DNA of 64,000 bases. Origin: Vibrio ponticus (lineage in GTDB: Bacteria; Pseudomonadota; Gammaproteobacteria; Enterobacterales; Vibrionaceae). The stretch spans positions 992,001 through 1,056,000 of the forward strand of contig NZ_AP019657.1 of NCBI RefSeq assembly GCF_009938225.1, in the 5' to 3' direction. Numbering within the stretch: the stretch's first letter is position 1; each line of letters begins with the position of its first letter. A model generated the notes under the pieces. It was not told where the DNA came from. It made no database searches and saw only the letters and a list, made by a program, of their open reading frames with translations. Position numbers and translations under genes: made by a program. Below, piece after piece: positions 45,701-52,860 of the stretch.

Positions 45701-46487
45701 TGGCGGAGGTAATGATACGATATACATGGGTGATAGCCACTCTCCACTTGACGAGCACGCTAATCAGCAAGCAAGTATAGATCAAGTCAATGAGACATTG
45801 CGTAATTATGCTCAAGGTGCTGATGGAGTCCATTTAGAAGCTACGGATGATCGTTTTACTGATTTAGATCCAAATAATAATGACATAATGAGTGAGTCTG
45901 AGGAAAACTCTTCTTTATTAGTTCAAGGCGTTGCGAATCTTGATTCAGCTCATGCCGGTGCCGGTGATGATTTTGTTTTTGGTGAAGGCGGATCTGATGC
46001 GATTTTTGGTGGCTCGGGTAATGATACTATCTTTGGTGGGGATGGTTATGATGTTATTCGAGGTGGTACCGGCAACGATTATATCGATGGTGGAGAAGGC
46101 AGCGATGTAATCATCGGCGGTCTCGGAAATGACATTCTCATGGGTGGGGATGACTTCGACCTGTTCAAGTTTGTCGATCAAGGTGATGGAATTAGAGACG
46201 GTGAAGTCGACATCATCAAGGATTTCACCAGAGGTGAAGATGCACTGGATATCAGCGATATTTTAGATGTCGTAGAAGGTCAAAACGTGGAAGACCTGTT
46301 AAGCCTAGCCATTGCTCCAGATGAGAATGACAGTGATGACCTCAAGTTAACGATATCATCTGGCGATTCAACCCATACAGTGATATTGGAGAATGCCACG
46401 TCTCAATATAAAGAAGGGGGAAGCCTGCTGGATTCAGACACAATCATTCGAGATTTACTAACAGTTCCTGATTCTGGTCATACATAA
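33786..46487 (+). CDS. Giant LapA-like RTX adhesin, 4233 residues
   Basis: The N-terminal 100 residues look like a retention module and contain TAAG (residues 91-94), the site cut by LapG-type proteases in LapA adhesins. A cadherin/VCBS-like domain follows (about 160-252), a diverged Calx-beta domain (253-377), then seven 139-residue Calx-beta-like repeats (378-1347). Next come two copies of a 1130-residue module (1349-3615), each with a DUF642/CBM-like domain, and a partial third copy. The tail has nonapeptide RTX repeats (GGSGNDTIFGGDGYD, about 4058-4125) and a VCA0849-type type I secretion domain ending near VDIIKDFTRGEDALDISDIL. It should be exported in one step by a type I system and held at the cell surface for biofilm or host attachment. 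No lapD, lapG or secretion genes are in this window. Confidence 0.92.
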   Translation: MAILNKLVSGQPTVIDELGNVRILNGDDTPQAGDLLLAQVITNEPNNPPEITAQLFGQTGNATDLTADIAEIFEALEQGDDPTQLNDSFATAAGTVDGSSLINSTSVVRIGDETIADTAFTTQDLEELGLSKTQSLTLLQQYNLPNNDGADAVEFQNSQPIGDDVTVTTNEDTSVTGALQATDANVDDVLEFTQSSPPKNGSVIVNSDGTWTYTPNENYDGLDSFEVIVSDGKGGSDTLVVNVNVTPIPEISITGGGDVNEGSTANYTINFDKSSDQTTTLKLTKNFTSAESEDLELLTVKSSTGEVLTVNPDGTIQVPSGVTSLEVTIETNQDNVYEGDESFQLVVTPVTGLVGGGSSLTTIKDDGTGSADENNVTDDDRPEVTQVSSLTVEEGQLATFDVTLSNASELPTKIEMSLADGTAESGDYTNTQVVVTYLDGDDEKSHTLTVSNGQFSFDLPAGNSGFKVAVQTTSDANAPIYEGDETFTLTASTETQSTPTSGQATIQDGGEGGAQSDDDRPEVTQVTSLTVEEGQSATFDVTLSNASELPTKIEMSLADGTAESGDYTNTQVVVTYLDGDDEKSQTLTVSNGQFSFELPAGNSGFKVAVQTTSDADAPIYEGDENFILTASTETQSTPTSGQATIQDGGNGGAQSDDDRPEVTQVSSLTVEEGQLATFDVTLSNVSDLPTKIEMSLADGTADGSDYTGTQVVVTYLDGDDEKSQTLMVSNGQFSFDLPAGNSGFKVAVQTTSDADAPIYEGDETFILTASTETQSTPTSGQATIQDGGNGGAQSDDDRPEVTQVSSLTVEEGQSATFDVTLSNASELPTKIEMSLADGTTESGDYTNTQVVVTYLDGDDEKSQTLTVSNGQFSFELPAGNSGFKVAVQTTSDADAPIYEGDENFILTASTETQSTPTSGQATIQDGGNGGAQSDDDRPEVTQVSSLTVEEGQLATFDVTLSNASELPTKIEMSLADGTAESGDYTNTQVVVTYLDGDDEKSQTLTVSNGQFSFELPAGNSGFKVAVQTTSDADAPIYEGDENFILTASTETQSTPTSGQATIQDGGEGGEGGAQSDDDRPEVTQVSSLTVEEGQLATFDVTLSNASELPTQIEMSLADGTAESGDYTNTQVVVTYLDGDDEKSQTLTVSNGQFSFDLPAGNTGFKVAVQTTSDADAPIYEGDETFTLTASTETQSTPTSGQATIQDGGEGGAQSDDDRPEVTQVSSLTVEEGQLATFDVTLSNASELPTKIEMSLADGTANGSDYTGTTVVVTFINKGQSESKEVEVSNGQFSFDLPAGNTGFKVAVQTTSDANAPIYEGDETFTLAVATETQATPKLGQATIQDQEDRPPESKDFETEVSHSGKTQVIFDTAKTPITDTSDDRISDLEDDAANIDLKIVISELPDNGTLFYKDGDNYIEITADDLYHSDKSVNEYKQFDQDSIYYEPDADSEGFILGIKDANLGTEEKATSDYFLNWGAEGTNAKERILTLGGDEITITASNGKLVQYLGDPNANHIGHGIGVKNDGGIQKDETITIDFKTRPADTVTLGLDGLGGWFEQGVGEPNETFVVISVNYTDENGITGTAQYTYQKHSSGDVDLFHEITISANAEDLSNGTLVAVGAPLPEGALISSVELGTQGNGNWELRYLETELSDSFDYHAVDSDGNVSDQSTVTIDEGNAPPKANNDPVGEFIVSLGEYNQGSWHHGGLTDDQGLNADYNGDDKGWNTNGDKLGVNGDVNGGPGNQIQYNREAGKSEQVTINFKEPITEFKFSVSNLYQNEGGTGNHEQGKWVAYFDGVAVASGMFTANDDNSNNKGEYTFDSDALGGVAFDSIVFEATDFVIQPDPNKGDDSSDYFLTGFEGTGGGAYVVNQGSELKIPLSELLSNDTDIDGDAIRITAITKSGEQADVYVQGDYVYFTSSKPGATTFTYQITDDKGGFDEAEVSVIVNPGPASASIDSITMHESEVAEGDNLVYLVKLDQGVLATGEDAQYKITFGKADDAATDSDVNLSNAQFTHGVKFENGQLIVPQGVSSFSIIISTVGDSKFEHLEDYTVSITSPDGSIVSASGNIINVVADAHGFEDQPIDLGLTNVDLSLISSLTLSNVPDGGNILVNGEPVDLNDSSATIDIDDDTAIELLPPKDSHGDFTLNVQPNNSEGEPLGSAQKVDIKVEAVADKPIVQLADEKIIASQNFESIELNGSKWTGKVTGDDLTDADSGVWGTNNNPGTVEVGLEGTYRPGKSDNQIMELEGNRGDSSLFVEFTGVAGAFYEISFDAAARRLGSSPLTVFLEDAGGVRTPVFVYEQSKDWSSIQQHFQIPTDGEYKLVFESDHGNASDTDTFGVLLDNIQLAKTDNYGFEGEFINLSDINISASDVIGMAGHEYGSETLTIKMEGIPAGAELRINSGNEIIPITVTDGVVDLTKYQDKLADLQIMIPDASDSSIPLTVTATSTEESNDDASTSDPVVINVTVVKNNPPESKDFDTEVSHSGKTQVVFDTAKTPITDTSDDRISDLEDDAANIDLKIVISELPDHGTLYYKDGDNYIEITADDLYHPDKSSDQYKQFDQDSIHYEPDADSEGFILGINSDAESKPLGQDNKGSSTTDFYNWGEKVSDTVRELKLNDTDVVTITSTSTKNKDATLTQYNGEANKNHVGYGIGVGGDYGINKNETLAIEFSSRPADSITLGLDGLGGYFEEGLGTNKETSVVITISYVDQNGITGSAQYTYQKHSSGDVDLFHEITIPPNPENMPNGSLIAVGDSLPEGALVDGVELSTQGKGNWELRYLETELSDSFDYHAVDSDGNVSNQSTVTIDEANAPPVATDDPVGTFTVLLGGYNQGSWQHDGLTDKNGLSAGYRGNDKTLNTSGNKLGVDGDVNGGPGNQIQYNREDGKSEQVTINFKEPITEFKFSVSNLYKNEGGTTNHEQGKWVAYFKGVAVASGMFTANDGNNKGEYEFNSNDFGDIAFDSIVFEATDFVIQPDPNKGDDSSDYFLTGFEGKGGGAYVVNQGSELKIPLSELLRNDTDIDGDAIRITAITKSGDDAEVYIKDGLVHFKSSVPGKTTFDYQITDDKGGFAEATVSVIVNPNPDAVPVTQVSLLESEVAEGDNLVYLVALKQGVLATGDNAKYEIAFGKAGDAANDSDVNLSNAQFTHGVKLENGQLIVPQGVSSFSIIIPTVDDSKFEHLEDYTVSITSPDGSTASASGNIINVVADAHGFEDQPIDLGLTNVDLSLISSLTLSNVPDGGKILVNGEPVDLNDSSATLDIDANTTIEFLPPKDSHGDFTLNVQPNNVEGKPLGSAQKVDIKVEAVADKPIVQLADEKIIASQHFESIELNGSEWTGEVIGEDLSGADSGTWGTYNDPSTVEVGLESTYGAGNSNNQVMELEGNTGDSSLFVQFTGVAGAFYEISFDAAARRPGSSPLTVFLEDADGIRTPVFVYEQSKDWSSIQQHFQIPTDGEYKLVFESDHGNASDTDTFGVLLDNIQLAKTDNYGYEGEFINLSDINISASDVIGMAGHQYGSETLTIKMEGIPDDAELRINSGDKIIDIEVVDGVADLTKYQDQLADLQIMITNASDSSIPLTITATSTEKSNDDSSTSDPVVINVTVIDKVDGFPNTPPNAMDADFDTVAGRKEFSFTDLVDDLEDDQSSAEVRVVIESEPKFGELFYTNADGVITTLSVGDVVSENLSIEYVVSADMLKENSLWKAEDEDFNQLSGASVSVGGMYTISGGTVDKTNESYNFTQEGVLVYDQAAGEKGLAINTSGRERPNDNGDENSPGEYISIKFDTLEVTHADVFLGSVNGLFNSGQNSPTLTALYYKDGQLVGDQELTISQRVDGHNKEGVTSLNSSISFDEVRLVLDAKNGSPGYVLQGVQVSSANNVNDAFDYRAIDSMGEYSSEATANLATERMVASIHPNHVDQVAIVDYLSANETLYWSTSGVRHEAISDHKEGLLVDVGEAGDTVYLGGGNDTIYMGDSHSPLDEHANQQASIDQVNETLRNYAQGADGVHLEATDDRFTDLDPNNNDIMSESEENSSLLVQGVANLDSAHAGAGDDFVFGEGGSDAIFGGSGNDTIFGGDGYDVIRGGTGNDYIDGGEGSDVIIGGLGNDILMGGDDFDLFKFVDQGDGIRDGEVDIIKDFTRGEDALDISDILDVVEGQNVEDLLSLAIAPDENDSDDLKLTISSGDSTHTVILENATSQYKEGGSLLDSDTIIRDLLTVPDSGHT
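34056..34067 (+). other. Codons of the TAAG cleavage motif in the adhesin
   Basis: Residues 91-94 read T-A-A-G in the context SFATAAGTVDG. In LapA-type adhesins a periplasmic LapG cuts between the two alanines unless LapD binds c-di-GMP. Confidence 0.7.
34917..37828 (+). repeat. Seven tandem 417-bp repeats within the adhesin gene
   Basis: Units begin with GATGACGA(T/C)CGTCC at 34917, 35334, 35751, 36168, 36585, 37011 and 37428. Spacing is 417 bp except for 426 bp in the fifth unit, which has one extra GEG triplet of residues. Each encodes a Calx-beta-like domain beginning DDRPEVTQV. Units 2, 4 and 5 are nearly identical in DNA; the last unit has diverged in its middle. Confidence 0.92.
37831..44625 (+). 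repeat. Tandem duplication of a 3.39-kb module within the adhesin gene
   Basis: Copy A runs from 37831 to 41220 and copy B from 41221 to about 44625, shifted by 3390 bp at the first boundary. Long stretches are almost identical (for example 39810-40160 with 43230-43580), while others, such as 41540-41820, have diverged strongly. Confidence 0.9.
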
Positions 46488-46493
46488 CAAACA

Positions 46494-46518
46494 AAAAGGA
46501 CCGAGAGGTCCTTTTTTT
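46494..46518. terminator. Bidirectional terminator between the adhesin and MFS genes
   Basis: AAAAGGACC (46494-46502), loop GAGA, GGTCCTTTT (46507-46515) followed by more T. It can serve the adhesin gene and, by the A run on the other side, the convergent minus-strand gene. Confidence 0.9.
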
Positions 46519-46544
46519 ATATCAGTTGCAAAACGAGTCTTTGG

Positions 46545-47882
46545 TTATTTATCAAAAATTGCTTCTTTTTGATCTTTTATATAAAAAGCCACGCTAATGA
46601 GTACAAACAAAAATGCAAAGTAGTAAACAAACGAAGAGAGTGACGCGATAAAGTCAATGTGCTGCTCGATTTGTTCTTGTGTATAGTTTTGCGAAAGTAG
46701 TTTGTAATAATAGGCATATAGAATGCCAATCAAACCATATCCAAGGTTAAACATGAGGCCCTTAAAGCTCAGTACCGTCGCTCGGTTATGGGACTCTGTT
46801 CTTTTGTTCAGGTGATAGCTAATGAAAATATTCATGGTCATAATGATGAATATTAAAATGAGCGCCGGAATCACCCCGTAAATTGACCAACCTAAACTGA
46901 TCCAATAGTAGGTCGCAATGGAAGCAATCCCCATCACCGCGATAAATGTCTTTGGTGCCATGCTTTCAGCCAAGTGGCGACTTTGCCCAGCTAAAATGAT
47001 TTTGAGTAAACTCACTCCAGCCCCGATTAAACCAAAGTAAATGGTGGGAATATCAATTGCTCGGTAATATTGGCTGTTCATGGTTAAAAACATGCGTGAA
47101 GTATGTTCAAACAAGCTGTAGTAGAGCAGGATAAATAGAACGTAAGGCGTAGAGAGTACCCATTTGCCAGTGTTTAACGTTAGCTTAAGGCTTGCAATTG
47201 TCGTCGATAGTTTTGTGCTATTCGCGGGTAAAACCTTTTTTTCTTCCCTCATATTCAAAGCAGAATAGATGGCAATCATCGCAACGCCTAAGGTGGCATA
47301 AACAGGTATGCGCATGATGTCTTGAGTGCTTGTTGGGGGCTCAAATCCGATCAGATTAAATACAGAAGCCATGAAGTTTACATCGTACATTGCCGCACCC
47401 ACTAGGGTGACAAAGATACCGACACTGGAAGCGATACGTAATTGGATCTGTAGCACTCGAGGCCATAGGTCTTCTTTGCCTTGTTCCTTCAACGTGTCAT
47501 AAGCCAGCGCTTCATCGGCACCACTGGCTAATGCCATTGCAAGACCGCTGAGTATTCGATTGATAAAGAACACCATAAACACCAGTGTTGAGTTGCCTGT
47601 GGGCACAAACGCAATCATTGCGATCTCAACAAACATCACAAGCGATGACAACACGACGAGTTTTTTTCGACCTAACGTATCGGCAAACGCACCTGATGGG
47701 ACTTCCGCTAAGACAATAGTGGCTGCCCAAACAACGTTTAACATTGCGAACTGAGAAAGGGTTAATCCGTAGTCTAAATAGAGCAGGGTAAAAATAGGGT
47801 AATAAAATCGAGCAAAGTAACTACATCTAAACATTAAGAAGTAGCGCACGTTGCGAATTTGAAGAATGTCTTTAAGCGTCAT
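46545..47882 (-). CDS. Major facilitator superfamily transporter
   Basis: The 445-residue protein has about 12 hydrophobic segments with an MFS pattern (EVPSGAFADTLGRKKLVVLSS after segment 2). Middle residues 220-240 are charged, as in the central loop of the superfamily. There is no strong clue to substrate; drug efflux is common in this group. It stands alone, convergent with the adhesin gene and 100 bases from the next operon. Confidence 0.75.
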   Translation of the reverse strand: MTLKDILQIRNVRYFLMFRCSYFARFYYPIFTLLYLDYGLTLSQFAMLNVVWAATIVLAEVPSGAFADTLGRKKLVVLSSLVMFVEIAMIAFVPTGNSTLVFMVFFINRILSGLAMALASGADEALAYDTLKEQGKEDLWPRVLQIQLRIASSVGIFVTLVGAAMYDVNFMASVFNLIGFEPPTSTQDIMRIPVYATLGVAMIAIYSALNMREEKKVLPANSTKLSTTIASLKLTLNTGKWVLSTPYVLFILLYYSLFEHTSRMFLTMNSQYYRAIDIPTIYFGLIGAGVSLLKIILAGQSRHLAESMAPKTFIAVMGIASIATYYWISLGWSIYGVIPALILIFIIMTMNIFISYHLNKRTESHNRATVLSFKGLMFNLGYGLIGILYAYYYKLLSQNYTQEQIEQHIDFIASLSSFVYYFAFLFVLISVAFYIKDQKEAIFDK

Positions 47883-47985
47883 GAACAGTACAGCACTTTG
47901 GATAATGTAGAAGTATAACTGCGTTTTGATAATAGGTGTTAAGGTTCTGTTTAAAATGAAGTTGTATTAATTTGCTCACGCTACT

Positions 47986-49104
47986 CTAGTACCCCGTGAG
48001 TTCCATATACCCAGTACCATTATGAGAGCCTCCAATTTCAACGGGTCCTTCCCAATAGGGTACAGACAAAGGCATCTTTGCGTTTGGATTAAGTGCTGAG
48101 ATGGTTAGGTCGATTTTGTGCTTCGGTATCTGAAGTTGCCAAAAAGTTGGGTAATCAACACCTTGAATTTTGGTTTGTTTGATAGGGTTTAAACGGAAGT
48201 CCTCTTGCGAGATAGTGACACTTTCGCCATTTTTGAGCATAAGCCGTGCGTGAGCGTAATGAGCTTGGTTTTTATCATCTCCACGAAGCTGGAAGACGAC
48301 GAGCGTGGTTTGATGATTAAGCCTCAAAGCGAACCAATCCCAACCTTGCTGCGAGTCGAGCAGAAACTGAGAACTCCATTCTCTGTCTATCCAACCGTTG
48401 CCTCTGACTTGATGGCGTTTGCCTTGAATGACGACTTCACCTGCAACTTCAATGAAAGGTTGGCTGTAATAGTAAGAAGCGACCTCACCATTCGCACTTT
48501 TTATGCTGTAGCCTTGCTCTCCTTGCTTTTGATAAGGGGCTGTACTATCAAGCGTTAACGTGTAGCTAAACCGCTTTGACTTAACATTCAGCTTGGCAGG
48601 TAACAGTTCCTCACTTTGCGATTGCCATTGCCAATCATCAAGAAAGACTCGCAAGGGATTTTTTTCGACGCCAGCCAGTTTGGTGTGCTGTCGTGACCAT
48701 TTTTCATCAGCAGAGTGGTGTGCTTCAGTCGTTACTGCGCTATGAGCCATGTAGAGTTGTCGACTATGCCATGAGTTATACGCTTCTCTTGGCGTCTCAT
48801 CCCCATCCTTATCCTGCGGGGCGGTTGCAAAACGAAATTGTGTCCATTGGATACCCAGCGGATTACCTTTTTGGTCGACTAGATTCGCGGTGAAGTACCA
48901 CCACTCATGACGAAAACTGTAATGAGCTTGGTGATCGTCAGGAAAGTGAATATCGACACCCTTCACCACAGGTGCGTAGGAAGATTCACTTGGTTTTGTA
49001 CTATCACCTAGCCAGTTACCCATACTGTTAGATTTTGGCTCATCGCAGCCTATCAATAATAATGCGGCAACAAATAGAGCGACGATTTTCCTTATTTTAA
49101 TCAT
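47986..49104 (-). CDS. AttH-like lipoprotein with two lipocalin-like halves
   Basis: From the ATG at 49104 the product has 372 residues. It starts with a lipoprotein signal, LLLIGC, cysteine at about residue 19. The body has HEWWYFTANL, AYNSWHSRQLYMAHSAVT and GNGWIDREWSS, the marks of the CrtC/AttH lipocalin-like family. ATG overlaps the stop of the permease gene (TAATG), so the three genes form one operon. In AttEFGH systems AttH is the lipoprotein partner of an ABC exporter; its cargo is unknown. A longer frame starting at 49233 runs over the permease gene and is not used. Confidence 0.78.
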   Translation of the reverse strand: MIKIRKIVALFVAALLLIGCDEPKSNSMGNWLGDSTKPSESSYAPVVKGVDIHFPDDHQAHYSFRHEWWYFTANLVDQKGNPLGIQWTQFRFATAPQDKDGDETPREAYNSWHSRQLYMAHSAVTTEAHHSADEKWSRQHTKLAGVEKNPLRVFLDDWQWQSQSEELLPAKLNVKSKRFSYTLTLDSTAPYQKQGEQGYSIKSANGEVASYYYSQPFIEVAGEVVIQGKRHQVRGNGWIDREWSSQFLLDSQQGWDWFALRLNHQTTLVVFQLRGDDKNQAHYAHARLMLKNGESVTISQEDFRLNPIKQTKIQGVDYPTFWQLQIPKHKIDLTISALNPNAKMPLSVPYWEGPVEIGGSHNGTGYMELTGY

Positions 49105-51629
49105 TACAGCACCTCGTTTTGCAAACTGGTCATGATCGGTTTTCGAACAAGACGCCAGAGGGGGGTGAAGGTTGCGATGATGGCGACGATCAGCGTAATA
49201 CCTGCGATGATCAGTGCATCTTGCCAACGCCAAACAAACTCTAGGCTCCAGCCAAATGCTCGCAGCGTGACAATATCGGTCAAGACAAATCCCACCAATG
49301 CTCCCAATGGTAGGGCGATACTTAAGGTAAATACGACCAACACGAACATCTGCCCAACCACCATCAACATAAGTTTTTGCTGATTTACTCCAAGGGAGTA
49401 AAGCCTTGCGATTGCAGCCTTACGAGCATCGAGAAGCATAAAACAAGAGCAGAATAAACCAATAACAGCAACCAGCAGAGTGACGCCATTGAGTGCACGC
49501 GTGATAGCAAAAGTCTGCGAGAAAATCTCTAACGCGATTGTTTTGATCTCCGTTTGGTCATAAACCTGACTCGGGTGAAGTTGGAATCGCTCGATGAGCT
49601 GCTGATGTAGGTTTTGTGGGTCGTTGGCGGCTTTAACACCAAGGCTAGTTGGCAGTTGAGTAAAGCCGTTTTGCTGCCACAGCTGAGGTGCGATTAGTAC
49701 TTCACCTTTGGGGGAGCCGTAATCATGGAATACCGCCCCAACAATCAGAGTTTGTTTAGGTAATGCTTCTAGCTCTACTTGGCTGTTTAATGACAATCCC
49801 AGTTTGACTGCTGTTGGTTCACTTATTGCAACCACTTTTCCGGCAAAAAATAGCGGCCAGAAGTCATCGATATGAGATTTAAATACCATGGTTTGTTCTA
49901 AAGTATCGCGATCTTTGGTGCCGAGTAAGATCGGCAAACCAAGCAGCGGTTCATCCACATAAAACTGCTTATAGACTTTGTCGACACTATCCATCTGATC
50001 GAGTGCTTGTTCTATTTCTGCCATTTCACTTTGTGCTGGGCTTATATAGATATCGGCATGTAGGCGCTGCTCTAACCATTGTTTGAGTGTGTACTCAAAA
50101 CTGCCTACTAGAGTATTCATGCCAATATTGGCGGTGACTGCGAGTAGGAGCGCCATCATAGCAAGAGAGAGTGGGGCGATAAGCTCTTTAAGTTCAGCGA
50201 ATAGATAGAGCATTAGCCCATGTTGGGTGTGTCGCTCGCTCCAACCAGCCAGTACATAAAGAACTTTGGGGAGGTAGAGTGGAATAGCAGTCACAAGAAC
50301 CCCAAGCCACGCCATTGTGAGTCGATGATGGTGGCTTAGGAACAATCCAAATAGGGCGAACAAGGTCAGTGTAACTGCGACGACAAATAAAGCATTGTTG
50401 TTCGTAACTACAGGAGCATGATAAAAACCTCCGTGTGACGAGAGAGGCTGACGAACACGTTGGCGTAAATGTTGCCAGCTCGCCAGAATCGTTGCGGCTA
50501 ACGTGAGAAACAAAGCTTGCAGCCACCATTGCCATTGCCAAGAGCCTGGTAGAATCGTTGCGCCGTAGAGCTGTTCTAGTGTTAGTGCCACGGTCGGATG
50601 AAGCCAGTGGCTGAGTTGAAGACCAAGCACAAACCCTAGTGTGGTGCCACATGAGACTAAAATCGTCAGCTCAAATACCAGAGCACTTAAAACCGATTGT
50701 TGAGCGACACCCGTTTGTTGGATCTGTACCAGCAAGCGATGACGTTTTAATAAGCTGTACTTAACGCCGTTGTACGCGATGAAAAGTCCCACGAAGAAAG
50801 CTAATAAACTCATTGCCGTTAGGTTCAGATGAAAGCTATCGGTAAGCGAATCAAGCTGAGTCTCTTTTTTATTAATGGTTATTTGACCGAGGTTGCCGAT
50901 GCTCTTTTCTATAAGTGCTTTATCTGCATCGGTATCTAAAATCGCGATATAACTGAGCTTGCCTGATTGACCGAGTAGCTGTTGAGCAAAGCTGATATCC
51001 ACTAATACTCGATTTCCTAGCTGCCATTCGTCGGGCAATACCGCTACCCTTATTTTTTTCTTATCTAAGAAAAGGTAACGCACCTCGTCGATACTTTGGT
51101 GCTGGGTTTGGCTCATCATTAATACAGGTTCACCCGAAATAAGCTCAGCTAAGGGGATTTCGGTGCTGGAAAGCGAAACATTGTTTGAACTATTGTCCTT
51201 GGTTTGGACGGACAATGACGGATCATCCTTTGCTTTTTGTCTAGCAGTAACGGCTGCGACCACATCAATGCCTTGTATCGACCAGCGGCGCCCATTGTCA
51301 TCGCGTACGCGTCCCTCTACCACTGGCAAAATGTTTGAAATGCCAAGTTGACGTAGCGAAAAATAGAGCGATTCGGACAAATAGCGCTGACCAGTTGGAG
51401 GAATGATGAGCTGTTTAGCTTGAATGCTAAGTGGCTCAGAAACGCCACTATAACTGCGTTTTGCGTTAAGGTTGATCGCTTGCACCGCGACGAACAAGCT
51501 TACCGCCAGCACAATACCAATCAGAATCGCCACAGCTTGCAATGGCGCTTGCCGATAGTGGGCAGCAAACACCCTCAAAGTGAGAAAGGTTTGGGAGAGG
51601 GCAGAAATGACTGCGTTATCCGATTTCAT
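49104..51629 (-). CDS. ABC transporter permease with two FtsX domains (AttFG-like)
   Basis: From the ATG at 51629 the product has 841 residues. A first membrane segment near residue 30 is followed by a large periplasmic domain, then three segments, a further region of segments, a second periplasmic domain and three C-terminal segments (VTLLVAVIGLFCSCFML, LMLMVVGQMFVLVVFTLSIAL, ALIIAGITLIVAIIATFTPL). This is the double-FtsX plan of MacB/LolC-type transporters, mechanical machines rather than pumps. It overlaps the ATPase gene by 14 bases and the lipoprotein gene by one. Confidence 0.82.
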   Translation of the reverse strand: MKSDNAVISALSQTFLTLRVFAAHYRQAPLQAVAILIGIVLAVSLFVAVQAINLNAKRSYSGVSEPLSIQAKQLIIPPTGQRYLSESLYFSLRQLGISNILPVVEGRVRDDNGRRWSIQGIDVVAAVTARQKAKDDPSLSVQTKDNSSNNVSLSSTEIPLAELISGEPVLMMSQTQHQSIDEVRYLFLDKKKIRVAVLPDEWQLGNRVLVDISFAQQLLGQSGKLSYIAILDTDADKALIEKSIGNLGQITINKKETQLDSLTDSFHLNLTAMSLLAFFVGLFIAYNGVKYSLLKRHRLLVQIQQTGVAQQSVLSALVFELTILVSCGTTLGFVLGLQLSHWLHPTVALTLEQLYGATILPGSWQWQWWLQALFLTLAATILASWQHLRQRVRQPLSSHGGFYHAPVVTNNNALFVVAVTLTLFALFGLFLSHHHRLTMAWLGVLVTAIPLYLPKVLYVLAGWSERHTQHGLMLYLFAELKELIAPLSLAMMALLLAVTANIGMNTLVGSFEYTLKQWLEQRLHADIYISPAQSEMAEIEQALDQMDSVDKVYKQFYVDEPLLGLPILLGTKDRDTLEQTMVFKSHIDDFWPLFFAGKVVAISEPTAVKLGLSLNSQVELEALPKQTLIVGAVFHDYGSPKGEVLIAPQLWQQNGFTQLPTSLGVKAANDPQNLHQQLIERFQLHPSQVYDQTEIKTIALEIFSQTFAITRALNGVTLLVAVIGLFCSCFMLLDARKAAIARLYSLGVNQQKLMLMVVGQMFVLVVFTLSIALPLGALVGFVLTDIVTLRAFGWSLEFVWRWQDALIIAGITLIVAIIATFTPLWRLVRKPIMTSLQNEVL

Positions 51630-52320
51630 AGCTAATCTCAGATGCAGGCATCTGCTGAGAGAGCTGACCATTGCGTAAGTGGAGTTGGGCTTGCATAAAC
51701 GCAGCACAAGTTGGGCTGTGAGTGACTAGCAGAACCGCGGTGTTACCTTGAGTTGTGATGTCACTGAGTAGTTGCATGACCTCAATGCCCGCTTTTTGAT
51801 CCAAATTACCCGTTGGTTCATCAGCGAGCAGAAGCTGAGGTTGATGAGCTAAGGCTCGGGCAATCGCGACACGTTGCTGTTGCCCACCAGACAAAGCAGA
51901 TACATGCCTATTGAGCAGGTGTTCGATACCCAATTTGTTGATTAGATAGTCGCACCACTCTCCCCATTTTTGCTGATTAAGGTGCAGCGGAAACTCAATG
52001 TTTTGTTTAACGTTAAGTGGGGTAAGCAAGTTGAATTGCTGGAATACCACACCAAGCTTTTGATGACGAAACTGACTCCAGTGTTTGTCCATCCAGGTTG
52101 AGGCGTTTTGTCCATCTAAAATAAGCTCGCCACTGGTTAACGGCTCAAACCCTGCAATAAGATTAAGTAGGGTACTTTTACCGCTGCCACTGGCACCTGT
52201 TAAAGCAATACTAGACCCGCTGGCTAAAGCAAAATCGATGTTATGCAGCACACGGTGTTGCTCCTTGCCATCAACAAAAATTTTGGTCGCATTGTGCAGT
52301 TTAACCAGAGGCAAAGTCAT
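51616..52320 (-). CDS. ABC transporter ATPase (LolD/MacB type, AttE-like)
   Basis: The 234-residue ATPase has Walker A GASGSGKST, signature LSGGQQQRVAIARAL, Walker B LLLADEPTGNLD and the switch histidine in LLVTHSP. It is the first gene of the three-gene operon with the FtsX-type permease and AttH-like lipoprotein. Confidence 0.88.
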   Translation of the reverse strand: MTLPLVKLHNATKIFVDGKEQHRVLHNIDFALASGSSIALTGASGSGKSTLLNLIAGFEPLTSGELILDGQNASTWMDKHWSQFRHQKLGVVFQQFNLLTPLNVKQNIEFPLHLNQQKWGEWCDYLINKLGIEHLLNRHVSALSGGQQQRVAIARALAHQPQLLLADEPTGNLDQKAGIEVMQLLSDITTQGNTAVLLVTHSPTCAAFMQAQLHLRNGQLSQQMPASEISYEIG

Positions 52321-52476
52321 CTCATTTCCTTTTAGTTATTGATTGTTAATGCTTACGAGCATTAAGACTTTTACGTTCAATAAATTAATATTAGGAACGG
52401 TTAATCAATAGACAAAGAAAGATCAGATAGTTATTTGGTGGTCGTTGTCGGATAACAGTTAAACGCACCAAATTTA

Positions 52477-52860
52477 CTAAAAGTCCTTAACCAGAGTCGG
52501 TCTGTTGGAGCAAAACAATTTGCTAAATAGGGACTTGTATTGCCAGTCCAAGTTAAAAAGCCGTTTCGCCAAACTTTTGTTTTCAATGATAGCAACTTCA
52601 ACGCCTTGGTAATGATAGCGATGACGGTCAACGTAGTTGAGAAAGGCGGTTAACACACCTTGTCCGCGAACCAACGGCGCAAAACTCACTGATACGATGG
52701 AAAAACGCTGACTACCTGCTGGGCAGCGCACAAAGCAATGACCAAACGGATGGTTAATGGTTGCGGAGAATTCAGGAAATGGACGAGCGTCGAAACTCTT
52801 CGACAACTTGTCGTATTCAGCACAAAGGTGATTGAGCAGGGCTTTTGCTTCACGGTTCAT
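52477..52860 (-). CDS. Small GNAT-like acetyltransferase
   Basis: The 127-residue protein has parts of a GNAT fold: IVSVSFAPLVRGQGVLTAFLNYV (the acetyl-CoA loop, R-G-Q-G-V) then VAIIENKSLAKRLFNLDWQY near the C-terminus. It is short for a GNAT enzyme but complete, starting with an ATG. Substrate unknown. It stands alone. Confidence 0.6.
   Translation of the reverse strand: MNREAKALLNHLCAEYDKLSKSFDARPFPEFSATINHPFGHCFVRCPAGSQRFSIVSVSFAPLVRGQGVLTAFLNYVDRHRYHYQGVEVAIIENKSLAKRLFNLDWQYKSLFSKLFCSNRPTLVKDF

Noticed and set aside
47986..49233. Longer AttH-like protein starting at 49233
   Set aside because: The first 43 residues overlap the permease gene and lack a signal; the ATG at 49104 gives a proper lipoprotein signal and a TAATG overlap.
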